Shown here: positions 16,756 to 25,100 of the stretch, piece after piece | How the letters are laid out: the number at the start of each line of letters is the position of its first letter | Numbering within the stretch: position 1 is the first letter of the stretch | Source: Kibdelosporangium aridum | GTDB taxonomy: Bacteria; Actinomycetota; Actinomycetes; Mycobacteriales; Pseudonocardiaceae | Length of the DNA: 64,000 bases | Reading direction: 5' to 3' | Assembly: GCF_900176515.1 (NCBI RefSeq) | Contig: NZ_FWXV01000003.1 | Location: 682,001-746,000, forward strand | Position numbers and translations under genes: made by a program | Notes under the pieces: model-generated | Seen by the model: the letters and a program-made list of their open reading frames with translations, nothing else | The model's database searches: none | What the model was told of the DNA's origin: nothing

Positions 16756-17346
16756 TCGGGGGACAACTGTTTCTTGATGACATCCTGAACAAGCCGGTGC
16801 AGTTGCAGGCTGCCGTCCCGCTCGTCCACTTTGGCCAGGCCGTATCGGTTGATCTGGTTGACGATCTGCTCCAGGGTGGCCGGATCGGTCATCGCCGCCG
16901 CGAGTTCCTCCGGCACCGGAGTATCGGAATGCCCGGTGAAGAAACTCTGCGGGATAGGTTCGGGACCGAAGTACGCGCACGCCTGAAGCAATTGCAGCGA
17001 CGAACACGATCGGTTTGGGAACGCCGTTCACGTTGGCGTTGAGTGTCTCCAACGCCCGGAACATCTCCTGATAGGTCGTCTGCTCGGGCAGATCAACCGC
17101 CGCCTCACCCGCCACGAACCGGTACAAATCGCCGATGTCGGGGATAACCACGCCACTGAGCAGTGAAAACAGTTGTCTGCGATCTTCGGGTGAGATGGTG
17201 TCGAACAAGATCATGTCTGTGATGATCCGCCGGACGTCCGCCATCGCGGTCGATCCCGGTTCGAGCTGCTCAAGGACCCTCAGCAGGGCTGACAATCCGT
17301 CAGGCCGCTGCCTGCACGCATTGACCGGTATAGGGGACAAAGTCAC
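16750..17346 (-). pseudogene. Fused remnants of an EAD2-like and an NB-ARC/TPR-type conflict or Fxs-system protein
   Basis: Two fragments lie back to back in different frames. At 17346-16992 an EAD2-like piece reads VNACRQRPDGLSALLRVLE, then SPEDRRQLFSLLSGV, LYRFVAGE and PKPIVFVAAIAS. At about 16990 it switches frame to LLQACAYFGPEPIPQSFF and ends with LQLHRLVQDVIKKQLSPEE, the winged-helix part that follows an NB-ARC domain in FxSxx-system TPR proteins. The NB-ARC core, the TPRs and the start of the EAD2 domain are lost. The left edge abuts the truncated HExxH gene and the right edge stops 17 bp from the transglycosylase stop codon. Confidence 0.65.
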
Positions 17347-17363
17347 ACCGAATGCCGGTGCTG

Positions 17364-18164
17364 TCAGCGACTACGGCTCTGACTCTGTTTCGCATAACTG
17401 TCGGCGAGTCCGAAAACCTTCTGACCATACGGAACAGAGTTGTTGTAGCTGAGCACCCCGGCCCACCAACCGGATGGGGAACCCATGTCTCGGCCGCCCA
17501 CGCAGAGGTACCGTGCCGCGGCCAGCGCTGCGTCGTCGATCTGTTGCGGGTCGCCGCGGCCGTCGCCGTTGCCGTCGGAGGCCCACTTGGCCCACGTTGA
17601 CGGGATGAACTGCATCGGGCCGACTGCTCGGTCCAGCGTTGCGTCGCCGTCGTAGCGGCCGCCGTCAGTGTCTGAGATGTGTTGCACGCCAACCGAACCG
17701 TCGAGTGGGACGCCGATGATCGGCTTGCTTGGCCTGCCGTCGGCGCCTAGCTGCGCACCGGCGAACTGGCCGTGGTTGGACTCGATACGGCCGATGCCGG
17801 CGAGCGTTGCCCATGAGAGCCGACAGGCTGGGGTTGTGGATCGCAGTACGAGCTCGGCGTTGCCGTACGACCTGAGCGCTCGGGCTGGGATGCCGGTCGC
17901 GGCCGACACTTGGTTCGCCCATGCGATCAGGGGATCGACGCCCGCTGTGGCCTGCGGGATGGTCTCCGCCACCGGTTGCGGCGCGACCGCGCCGGGTTGC
18001 ACCGGCGCCGGCTGTACCTGCAGCGCCGGGATCTCGGTGGTGACTGGTCCGGCTTGCGGCGCCGACGTGGCCGTCAACAGCCATACGCCACCGCCCGCGA
18101 GCACGACAGCCAGCGTGACCAGGGCAAGCCTTACGAGCAGCCCGCGACGACGATCAACCACCAC
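17364..18164 (-). CDS. Membrane-anchored lytic murein transglycosylase (MltB/SLT-like)
   Basis: 266 aa, predicted to cleave peptidoglycan glycan strands outside the cell membrane. N-terminal anchor helix at about residues 11-31 (RLALVTLAVVLAGGGVWLL), Pro/Gln/Val-rich linker, then the lysozyme-like domain. The catalytic Glu is in GIGRIESNHG; typical downstream motifs are VGPMQFIPSTWAKW, SDGNGDG and AARYLC. Length fits the actinobacterial family. It is a monocistronic-looking gene transcribed leftward; the RiPP/conflict remnants abut its 3' end. Confidence 0.93.
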   Translation of the reverse strand: MVVDRRRGLLVRLALVTLAVVLAGGGVWLLTATSAPQAGPVTTEIPALQVQPAPVQPGAVAPQPVAETIPQATAGVDPLIAWANQVSAATGIPARALRSYGNAELVLRSTTPACRLSWATLAGIGRIESNHGQFAGAQLGADGRPSKPIIGVPLDGSVGVQHISDTDGGRYDGDATLDRAVGPMQFIPSTWAKWASDGNGDGRGDPQQIDDAALAAARYLCVGGRDMGSPSGWWAGVLSYNNSVPYGQKVFGLADSYAKQSQSRSR

Positions 18165-18205
18165 GGGTTGTCAACGACGCGGGCCGAGCCTCGTTACGTC
18201 CCCGA

Positions 18206-18700
18206 TCAGGCGACACCATTGCGCTGCTGCCGCTGCAGCCGCGCGACACACCAGGCAGCCGCGCTGCCGCGGCGCAGGTGCTCGAGCACCGTCAGCGGTC
18301 CCAGCCGACGGCTCAGGTCGGACGGCACCAGGCCGGCCGCACGATAGTCCAGCGCACGCTGGTCAAGCGGGCTGATGCCGGCGTCCCACCACTGCTCGGC
18401 CTCGGCCAGTCCGCCGACCATCTGCCAGTAGCCCGCCGCCGAGGCGATCAGGTCCTGCGGCACACCGGGCAGGCGCTTGCTCATCGCCTCGATGTAGCGC
18501 GGGTCGGCCGACTGCACGGCCACCCATGACTTCGCTCCACCCTTGGAACGCTGACCAGGGATCCCCGGTTGGGAAACGGTTACCGGTCCCTCGGCGAGCC
18601 ACGTCGAGGCAATCCGATTGATCTCCTCCGCTTCCGCGTCTTGCGAACGCTCAGCCGTCCACTGCCGAACCAAAGCGTCGACCCCGTGGTCGTCGACCAT
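18206..18700 (-). CDS. Hypothetical protein
   Basis: 164 aa, no family recognised. It has no signal peptide or membrane helix. The C-terminal half is helical and basic (LDQRALDYRAAGLVPSDLSRRLG, shown in part; ending RLQRQQRNG). Codon use matches the neighbours and the start ATG at 18700 has a purine-rich GGAGG stretch just upstream (CCTCC on the plus strand at 18707-18711). It is followed leftward by the lytic transglycosylase gene after 41 bp and may be cotranscribed with it. Confidence 0.72.
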   Translation of the reverse strand: MVDDHGVDALVRQWTAERSQDAEAEEINRIASTWLAEGPVTVSQPGIPGQRSKGGAKSWVAVQSADPRYIEAMSKRLPGVPQDLIASAAGYWQMVGGLAEAEQWWDAGISPLDQRALDYRAAGLVPSDLSRRLGPLTVLEHLRRGSAAAWCVARLQRQQRNGVA

Positions 18701-18874
18701 GCGTGCCTCCTGTGGGGGCGATGATCACTCGTTGCGGAAGACCGTAGGGTGGAACGGGCCCAAGAATCCAGAGCTGACTCATCATCAATCTCGCCACCTG
18801 GACTTTTTCCCCAACTTCCACCCAGACGGTCCAATATGGATCCGCTCTTCGGCGCTAACTGTGACGCAGCGTCA

Positions 18875-19036
18875 TTAAGCGAAAACACCCCTGATGAACG
18901 TGATGATCGCCTCCGCGCCGTCGCGGAGCCAACCGAGCACCGTCTGCACCGCGTTCGCCGACTGTGTCGGTTGCGTGATCAGGTAAAACACCAGCAGGGC
19001 GACCACTGCCAGCAGCAGTATCTTCTTGACGTTCAC
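18875..19036 (-). CDS. Small single-helix membrane protein
   Basis: 53 aa. A GTG start at 19036 is chosen because GGAGAA lies 8 bp upstream; a longer frame to 19150 lacks this. After the basic NVKK comes one hydrophobic helix (ILLLAVVALLVFYLI), then TQPTQSANAV and an amphipathic tail with LGWLRDGAEAIITFIRGVF. The pattern is typical of a conserved small actinomycete membrane protein of unknown role. Confidence 0.75.
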   Translation of the reverse strand: MNVKKILLLAVVALLVFYLITQPTQSANAVQTVLGWLRDGAEAIITFIRGVFA

Positions 19037-19423
19037 CGGCCCAGTTCTCCGTCCGTTTCGCACCCCTCCAGCCCCGGCCGGGACCACCCGAACACGGGAC
19101 TGATGCATCATCACTCTACGGGTGCAACGCTGATCGGTGCAGTCGGGCACACCCCGTAATCACCCGTTAGGGGATGTCCCTGATCAGCGATACCGATCAC
19201 GCTTCGGATAAGCATGACTACGCATAGCTGAAACTACTGGCCACAGCGCGGCGCGTCGTCCAGCGACACGCCGAAGGATGCCGTCAACGTCACCCGACCC
19301 AGTCACCGGGCATGCATCTCAAGCTTCATCCCGGCGGCCTAGTCGGCCGTGCACAATCCGTTGCGCCCCAACGGAAACTAACGATCATTGGATCGCGCTG
19401 TGTGGAACTTGTCATACAGCTCT
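19037..19423. other. Intergenic region upstream of the Crp/Fnr gene
   Basis: About 390 bp between divergent genes. It contains no supported gene. It is relatively AT-rich near 19190-19240 and 19380-19440 and presumably holds the promoters of the small membrane gene (leftward) and the Crp/Fnr regulator (rightward). Confidence 0.5.
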
Positions 19424-19437
19424 GTGTAAATTTACAC
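19424..19437. promoter_or_regulatory. Perfect 14-bp palindrome, candidate operator of the Crp/Fnr regulator
   Basis: GTGTAAATTTACAC is a perfect palindrome ending 8 bp before the ATG of the Crp/Fnr-family gene. The TGT-type half-site resembles Crp/Fnr binding sites (TGTGA / TTGAT classes). Its position would let the regulator block its own transcription or translation initiation. Autoregulation is inferred. Confidence 0.6.
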
Positions 19438-19445
19438 TCGACTCT

Positions 19446-20114
19446 ATGACAAAGAACATAACCCGCGACATCGCCGAGATGCTGACGGCGGACCAGCGCG
19501 TGGCGTTGGACGCACTCGGAGCGCCGGTGCACTTCCAGGCCGGGGAAAGGATCTTCCGGGAAGGCGAGCCGTCCCGCAGTGTCCTGGTGATCCGGACCGG
19601 CAACGTCAAGGTCACCAGGCACAACGTCAACGGCAAAGAGGCCATCCTCGCCATCCGCGGCGCCGACGAGGTGCTGGGCGACGAAGGCGCGCTCACCGGC
19701 GACCCCCGCTTGGCCACAGTCACCACCATCGCCGAGGTCGACGCACTGGACATCGGAGCGGACGACTTCGTCGCCTTCGTCGACGAGCACAGGCTCTGGC
19801 CACAGATGTATCGAGACGTGGTGCGCCGGATGAGACAGTCCGAGGAACGGCTGATGCACGCGCCGCTGAGCGTCAAAAGCAGGCTCGCCCGGTGGCTGCT
19901 GGAGCTCGCGACCGAGGTCGGCGAGAAGACCGATGAGGGCTGGGTCATCGAGTGGACGCTGTCCCAGCAAGACCTGGCGACGGGGATCGGCGCCACCCGT
20001 GATGCCGTCGCCATCGCCCTGCGACAGCTACGGGAACAGGAAGTCCTCCGTACCGGGCGACAACGAATCGTCGTGCTCGACGTCGAAAGGTTGCGGGCGG
20101 CGGCATCCGGCTAG
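19446..20114 (+). CDS. Crp/Fnr-family transcriptional regulator
   Basis: 222 aa. An N-terminal cyclic-nucleotide-binding-type beta barrel (about 20-130: FQAGERIFREGEPSRSVLVIRTGNVKVTR, given in part) is followed by a long dimer helix and a C-terminal winged helix with the recognition segment SQQDLATGIGATRDAVAIALRQL. The barrel lacks the usual RxS phosphate-cassette for cAMP, so the ligand is unknown. There are no clustered Cys residues for an FNR iron-sulfur cluster. ATG at 19446; a longer upstream frame would include the palindromic operator. Convergent with the acyl-CoA dehydrogenase gene. Confidence 0.9.
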   Translation: MTKNITRDIAEMLTADQRVALDALGAPVHFQAGERIFREGEPSRSVLVIRTGNVKVTRHNVNGKEAILAIRGADEVLGDEGALTGDPRLATVTTIAEVDALDIGADDFVAFVDEHRLWPQMYRDVVRRMRQSEERLMHAPLSVKSRLARWLLELATEVGEKTDEGWVIEWTLSQQDLATGIGATRDAVAIALRQLREQEVLRTGRQRIVVLDVERLRAAASG

Positions 20115-20122
20115 GGGTCGGC

Positions 20123-21256
20123 CTACAGCGTGCGGGCGATGATCTCCTTCATGATTTCCGTTGTGCCGCCGAAGATGCGTTGCACGCGGGCGGAGGTCCA
20201 CGCCTTGGCGATCGGGTACTCGGTCATGAAGCCGTAACCACCGAACAGCTGCAGGCAGCTGTCGGCGACCTTGCCGAGCCGTTCGGTCGTCCACATCTTG
20301 ACCATCGCGGCGCCGGTGACGTCGAGTTCGCCCTTGAGGTGCCGGGTGATGCACTGGTCGAGGAACGCCTTGCTGACGGCGACCTCGGTGGCCGCGTCGG
20401 CAAGGGTGAATTTGGTGTTCTGGAAGCCGAAGAGCGGCCGTCCGAAGGCGGTGCGCTCCTTGGTGTACTGGATCGTCAGCTGCACCGCGAGATCCATCGC
20501 GGCCACCGCGCTCACCGCGATCACCAGCCGCTCCTGCGGCAGCTGCTGCATCAGCTGGATGAAGCCCTGGCCTTCCACGCCGCCGAGCAGGTTCTCAGCG
20601 GGCACGGTCACGTTGTCGAAGAACAACTCCGCCGTGTCCTGGCCCTTCATCCCGATCTTGTCCAGCACCCGGCCGCGCCGGAAGCCTTCCGCCCCTTCGG
20701 TTTCCACCACGACGAGGGAGACGCCTGCCGCCTTCTCCTCGGGGTTGGTCTTGGCCGCGACGATGATCAGGCCCGCCTGCGCGCCGTTGGTGATGAAGGT
20801 CTTCGCCCCGTTGATCACGTAGCTGTCGCCGGTCCGGATCGCCTTGGTCTTGATGCCCTGCAGGTCCGACCCGGTCCCCGGTTCGGTCATCGCGATCGCC
20901 GCGACCAGTTCACCGGAGGCCATCTTGGGCAGCCACCGCTGCTTCTGCTCCGGCGTGCCGTACGAGTTGACGTAGTGGGCGACGATTCCATTGTGGACAG
21001 CGACACCCCAGGCGTCGTCGCCGACCCGGGCCTGTTCCTGAAGCAGGACGGCTTCGTGCGCGAAGGTGCCGCCTCCGCCGCCGTACTCCTCGGGGATGCT
21101 CAGGCACAACAGGCCGACTTCGCCCGCCTTGTTCCATAGCTCGCGGTCGACTTGCTTCTCCTGCGCCCAGCGCTCCTGGTGCGGGGCGAGCTCCTTTTCG
21201 CAGAAGGAGCGGGCCAGCTCACGGAAAGCAGTCAGGTCCTCGTCGAGCCAGGTCAT
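20123..21256 (-). CDS. Acyl-CoA dehydrogenase, long-chain/isovaleryl type
   Basis: FAD-dependent acyl-CoA dehydrogenase, 377 aa, first step of beta-oxidation or branched-chain acyl-CoA oxidation. Seen motifs: FAD/substrate region AIAMTEPGTGSDLQGI, NGAKTFITNGAQA, GMKGQDTAEL, and the C-terminal LFGGYGFMTEYP and IFGGTTEIMKEI. The usual catalytic Glu of the EGT motif is Gly (GGT), which is normal for long-chain and isovaleryl enzymes, where the base lies in another helix. The ATG at 21256 (MTWLDEDL) is chosen as the family-like start. A perfect inverted repeat lies 10 bp upstream, suggesting control by a TetR/FadR-type fatty-acid regulator. Confidence 0.93.
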   Translation of the reverse strand: MTWLDEDLTAFRELARSFCEKELAPHQERWAQEKQVDRELWNKAGEVGLLCLSIPEEYGGGGGTFAHEAVLLQEQARVGDDAWGVAVHNGIVAHYVNSYGTPEQKQRWLPKMASGELVAAIAMTEPGTGSDLQGIKTKAIRTGDSYVINGAKTFITNGAQAGLIIVAAKTNPEEKAAGVSLVVVETEGAEGFRRGRVLDKIGMKGQDTAELFFDNVTVPAENLLGGVEGQGFIQLMQQLPQERLVIAVSAVAAMDLAVQLTIQYTKERTAFGRPLFGFQNTKFTLADAATEVAVSKAFLDQCITRHLKGELDVTGAAMVKMWTTERLGKVADSCLQLFGGYGFMTEYPIAKAWTSARVQRIFGGTTEIMKEIIARTL

Positions 21257-21266
21257 GCCGCGAAAA

Positions 21267-21290
21267 TACATGCATGCAAGACTGCATGTA
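21267..21290. promoter_or_regulatory. 24-bp inverted repeat, candidate operator of the acyl-CoA dehydrogenase
   Basis: Perfect 8-bp arms TACATGCA and TGCATGTA flank an 8-bp centre, immediately upstream of the start codon of the acyl-CoA dehydrogenase. Size and symmetry fit a TetR-family operator. No TetR gene is in the window, so the regulator would be encoded elsewhere. Confidence 0.55.
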
Positions 21291-21438
21291 AAGCGCGCAC
21301 GCGGGTCCCCGATGTGGTTGGTCGGCCCGGCCCTCGCTCGGGCCGACCAACACCTATGAAGACGGGTGCGGGTCACGACTATGACGCCGCGAGACAAAAA
21401 ACGTTCCCAGCTCCGGCACCGGTGGCAGGATCGAGCAC

Positions 21439-22146
21439 ATGACGTACAGCGCCCCGCCGCCCGTCAAGCGGCCGGCATCACGCCTGACAGCGGGTTTGCT
21501 CTGGTTGGTCGCCGCAGGGCTGGGGGTGGGCGCGACCTTCACCGACATCCTGATCCAGGACTTCGGCGAGGGATCGAGCTTCCGCACCGGGTTCTGGACA
21601 CAGGGACCGATCCAGGACGGCCGTGAACAGGAGAGCCAGGCGGCGTACTACGGCGTCGAGATCGTGGTCGCCGCGGCGTTCCTGCTGCTGGCGTTGCTCC
21701 TGGTGCTGCTGTCCCAGCGCCGCTGGGCCCCGGTGGTGGCCGGTACGTTCGGCACCGGGATGTACACGGCCTCGGCGTTGACGTGGACGGTCACGCTGCC
21801 GAGCGCGGCAGGTGAGCCACAGCCGCAGCTGGGTTTGTGGTTGTTCGTCGGTGCCGCGGTCATCGCGCTCGTCGGGCTGGGCGTGGCGCTCGCCGAGCGA
21901 GCCAGGCCGGTGATGCAGCCGCCACCCCGCTTCATGCCGCCACCCGGGCCACCTGCCTATCCCATGCGGCCACCACAGCCGCCTCCACCGCCACGGGTGG
22001 AACCGGAGACGCCCAAATACGGCGTTCCTGTGCAGCAACCCGAAAGCCCGCCCGAGAGCCCTCTGGACGAACCGGAGCGCACCACCGCGATCGACCCGCC
22101 ACCGCCGGGTTCGATCTCCCGCAAGCTCGATGGAGATGAGAAGTGA
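21439..22146 (+). CDS. Membrane protein with Pro-rich cytoplasmic tail
   Basis: 235 aa with four predicted helices (about residues 17-35, 71-92, 97-115 and 133-152) and a proline-rich C-terminal tail from about residue 160 (PPPRFMPPPGPP and similar). I do not recognise a named family. The architecture, with a large loop after helix 1, matches the next gene, so the pair may be related or form one complex. It precedes the sensor kinase operon and shares a GTGA overlap with the next gene, so it is translationally coupled. Confidence 0.8.
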   Translation: MTYSAPPPVKRPASRLTAGLLWLVAAGLGVGATFTDILIQDFGEGSSFRTGFWTQGPIQDGREQESQAAYYGVEIVVAAAFLLLALLLVLLSQRRWAPVVAGTFGTGMYTASALTWTVTLPSAAGEPQPQLGLWLFVGAAVIALVGLGVALAERARPVMQPPPRFMPPPGPPAYPMRPPQPPPPPRVEPETPKYGVPVQQPESPPESPLDEPERTTAIDPPPPGSISRKLDGDEK

Positions 22147-22793
22147 CCCAACCGACCCACTGGCCCGTCGCCCGGCTGCGTCTGATGGGCTCCGGCCTGT
22201 GGATCCTCGCGGGTGCGCTGGCGGTCGCCGGCAGTTTTCTGCCGCTGCTCGAGCAGAGCGTGCCCCGGGCGACGCCCACGACCGAAGGGCGGCTCAGCGT
22301 CACCCTGTGGGGCCTGACAACCTCCACTGGATCCGGGAACGGTGACGACACATTCCCGCAACTCGGGATCGGCGTCGTGGTCAGCGCGGTGCTGTTGGCC
22401 GCCGCGGCCGTGCTCGGACTGACTTCCACGAGACTTCATCCGGCGAGCGGGCCGGTACTCGCCGCCCGGCTGATCGGGACGGGCGGTACTGGCCTGCTGC
22501 TCGGGGCGATCGTTCAGGCGTTCGTGCTCTTCCGGCCCTTCAGCGAAGAAGCCTTCCTCGGGTCGTTCGGCAACCCCAACACGACTGGACTCGGCACGTG
22601 GCTGCTGGTGGTGTCCGGGCTGCTCGCGATCGCCGCGATCGTGCTGATGCTCGTGCCCAAGATCGCCAAGCGCGGCGAGGAGCCGGAGACTCCCCCGATG
22701 GGCATTCCAGTCGTCCGAGTACTCGAACCGGAGTACGACGAACCGGCAGACGAACCGGCTCCGGCGGAGCAGCCCACTGACCCAAAGGGGTAG
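22143..22793 (+). CDS. Four-helix membrane protein
   Basis: 216 aa, unknown function. Helices at about 12-32, 79-97, 115-140 and 155-176, with an extracytoplasmic loop between the first two and an acidic/Pro-rich tail (EPEYDEPADEPAPAEQ). Its layout parallels the preceding gene. The GTG start overlaps that gene's stop by 4 bp, and the sensor-kinase gene starts 40 bp downstream, so the two membrane proteins may be accessory to that two-component system. That link is by position only. Confidence 0.8.
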   Translation: MTQPTHWPVARLRLMGSGLWILAGALAVAGSFLPLLEQSVPRATPTTEGRLSVTLWGLTTSTGSGNGDDTFPQLGIGVVVSAVLLAAAAVLGLTSTRLHPASGPVLAARLIGTGGTGLLLGAIVQAFVLFRPFSEEAFLGSFGNPNTTGLGTWLLVVSGLLAIAAIVLMLVPKIAKRGEEPETPPMGIPVVRVLEPEYDEPADEPAPAEQPTDPKG

Positions 22794-22833
22794 ACATTAG
22801 TGCGGTGGGGCAGCCATACGGAATGATCTGGCT

Positions 22834-25095
22834 GTGTCCGACTTGGCGGGCGCGTGGCGTGTGCCCGCCGCGTGCCTGGTGCTGGCGTTCGCGCTACTAG
22901 CCGCGTCCGGCTGGTGTGTGCTGAGCAGGGCCACCAGCCCGTCCGACGGCACCGTGATCAACATCGGTGATCAGGCGGTGTCGTCTCGTGCCGTGGTCGT
23001 TCAAAAAACCACGGATGATGGGCTGTTTCGCGCGGGCGACGAGGTCGTGTCGATCAACGGGACACCGGTGCGTGACGCGGTGCGCGACGGAATCGGTGGC
23101 CCGCAGGCGGAAGTCGGCGATGTCGTCCGCTACGAGCTGCGCCGCGACGGGCAGCGGGTGGACGTCGAGAAGACACTGACGCTGTACCCGATCATGGACG
23201 CGGTCGGCAAGAACTGGCCGACTTTGCTTGTCCTGGCACTGATTCTGATCGTGGCTGCGGGCGCCTTCACCGCGCGGCCGACCGATCCGGCCGCACAGGC
23301 CGCCCTGCTGACTTCGGCGCTGAGCTTCATCACCTCAAGCGGATCGACGCATTTCCAACTGGAAGCGCTCGATCTGGTCGCGGGCGGCCAGTTCTGGCGG
23401 TGGTACACGGGCGAGTTCAGCTTCATGGTGCTGTGGGCGGCAACGCTGCACATGGCGATCGCCTTTCCCGCTGTCTACAACAAGAGTGTGTTCCGCAAGC
23501 AGGTGACGGCGGGATATGTCGGCGCATTGCTGCTCTACGGCCTGATGGCGTTGTACGCGTGGCAGTTCATCGACGACCCGCTCGGTCAGTTCAGCCTGAT
23601 CGGATCACCTGTGCTGCCAGTGCTCTACAGCTATCCGTTGATCATCCTGATCGCGTTGATCCTGCGGTATCGAACGGCACAGGACGAGTTGGACCGGCTG
23701 AGGATGCGGTGGGTCGTCTGGTCACTCGGCGGCGGCGCGTTGCTCTATTCGGCCTTCTTCGCCGTGCCTGAGGCGATCATCGGACGAACGCTGCTGCCCA
23801 GCGAGTTGCACACGCTGGCGTTCCTGCCGGTCCCGATCGGCGTGGCCGCGGCGATTCTGCGCTACCGCGCACTGAACATCGAGGTCGTGGTCAGCCGCTC
23901 GCTGGTCTACGGCGCGTTGTCGGCAGGCACGATCGGCCTGTACATCGGCTTGGTTTCGCTGTTGTCGCTGCTGTTCCCGCCGCTGGACGAACTGTGGCAG
24001 CAGGCGGCCGCGGCGGCTTGCGTCGCGGTTCTGGTGCAGCCCTTGCGGTCCCGGTTGCAGGCCCTGATCAACAAGCGGCTCTTCGGCGACAGCCACGACC
24101 CGTACCGCGTGGTGTCCGCGCTCGCCGCACGGCTCGAGGAAACCAGGACTCCCAACGAGACCCTGCCCGCGTTGGTCGAAACGATCGGCAGTGCACTGCG
24201 GCTGCCGTATGTGGCGATCGAGATCCTCGGATCGGCAGGATCACCCAATGAACACGTGGCCACCTTCGGCGAACCCACCGGTGAGTTGTTCCGGCTCCCC
24301 CTTTCGTACCAAGGCGAGCCTGTAGGCCAATTGGCCGTAGCGCCTAGAACGTCCCGGGAAGTCCTAGGACGCCGGGACCGCCTTGTCCTGGCCGAAGTCG
24401 CCCGGCACGCCGGCGCGGCCGTCTACACCGCCCGGCTGACCCGGGACTTGCGGCGCAGCCGGGACAACGTGGTGCAGGCCCGCGAGGAGGAACGCAGGCG
24501 GCTGCTGCATGATCTGCACGACGGCGTCGGTCCGACGCTGGCGGCGATCTCGCTCGGGTTGCACGCGTGCCGCAAGGCGATCGGGCCCGCGTCGACACAA
24601 GGCGAACTGCTCGGCACGCTGCAGGAGGAGCTGGACGGCGCGATCAACGAGATCCGCAGGCTGGCCCACGGGTTGCGGCCGCCGGAGCTCGACCGGATCG
24701 GCCTGGTCGGCGCGATCAGGGCTTATGCCAAAGCAATATCCACCAGAGCCGACGAACGAGGCGTGACGATTAAGTTGGATGTACCGATAAGTATGCCGAG
24801 GCTGCCGGCGACCGTTGACGTCGCCGCGTACCGGATCGTGTCCGAAGCGCTGACGAACGTGACTCGTCACGCGGCGGCACGGTCCTGCGCGGTCCGCTTA
24901 TGGGTGGACGACGACCTGCACATAGAGGTTGTCGACGACGGAATCGGCCTGCCCGAGCAGCCGGCGAGCGGCGTCGGGCTATGGTCAATGCGCGAACGGG
25001 CGACCGAGCTGGGCGGCGACTGTGTCGTGTCAGCGGGCAACGGCGGGGGCACCAAGGTGCGCGCGACGTTGCCGCTGCCGAAGGAAGGCGGGTAA
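22834..25095 (+). CDS. Sensor histidine kinase with N-terminal PDZ domain and multi-helix membrane region
   Basis: 753 aa. TM1 (about 10-30) is followed by an extracytoplasmic PDZ domain (about 50-112: FRAGDEVVSINGTPV). Then come about eight membrane helices up to about residue 390, a GAF-like region, and a HisKA_3 dimerisation domain with DLHDGVGPTL (phospho-acceptor H562). The HATPase domain has DDGIGLPEQ and SGVGLWSMRERA. It belongs to the NarL-type kinase group and is paired with the response regulator 5 bp downstream. The PDZ domain suggests sensing of an exported peptide or envelope protein terminus. Confidence 0.9.
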   Translation: MSDLAGAWRVPAACLVLAFALLAASGWCVLSRATSPSDGTVINIGDQAVSSRAVVVQKTTDDGLFRAGDEVVSINGTPVRDAVRDGIGGPQAEVGDVVRYELRRDGQRVDVEKTLTLYPIMDAVGKNWPTLLVLALILIVAAGAFTARPTDPAAQAALLTSALSFITSSGSTHFQLEALDLVAGGQFWRWYTGEFSFMVLWAATLHMAIAFPAVYNKSVFRKQVTAGYVGALLLYGLMALYAWQFIDDPLGQFSLIGSPVLPVLYSYPLIILIALILRYRTAQDELDRLRMRWVVWSLGGGALLYSAFFAVPEAIIGRTLLPSELHTLAFLPVPIGVAAAILRYRALNIEVVVSRSLVYGALSAGTIGLYIGLVSLLSLLFPPLDELWQQAAAAACVAVLVQPLRSRLQALINKRLFGDSHDPYRVVSALAARLEETRTPNETLPALVETIGSALRLPYVAIEILGSAGSPNEHVATFGEPTGELFRLPLSYQGEPVGQLAVAPRTSREVLGRRDRLVLAEVARHAGAAVYTARLTRDLRRSRDNVVQAREEERRRLLHDLHDGVGPTLAAISLGLHACRKAIGPASTQGELLGTLQEELDGAINEIRRLAHGLRPPELDRIGLVGAIRAYAKAISTRADERGVTIKLDVPISMPRLPATVDVAAYRIVSEALTNVTRHAAARSCAVRLWVDDDLHIEVVDDGIGLPEQPASGVGLWSMRERATELGGDCVVSAGNGGGTKVRATLPLPKEGG

Positions 25096-25100
25096 GGGCG

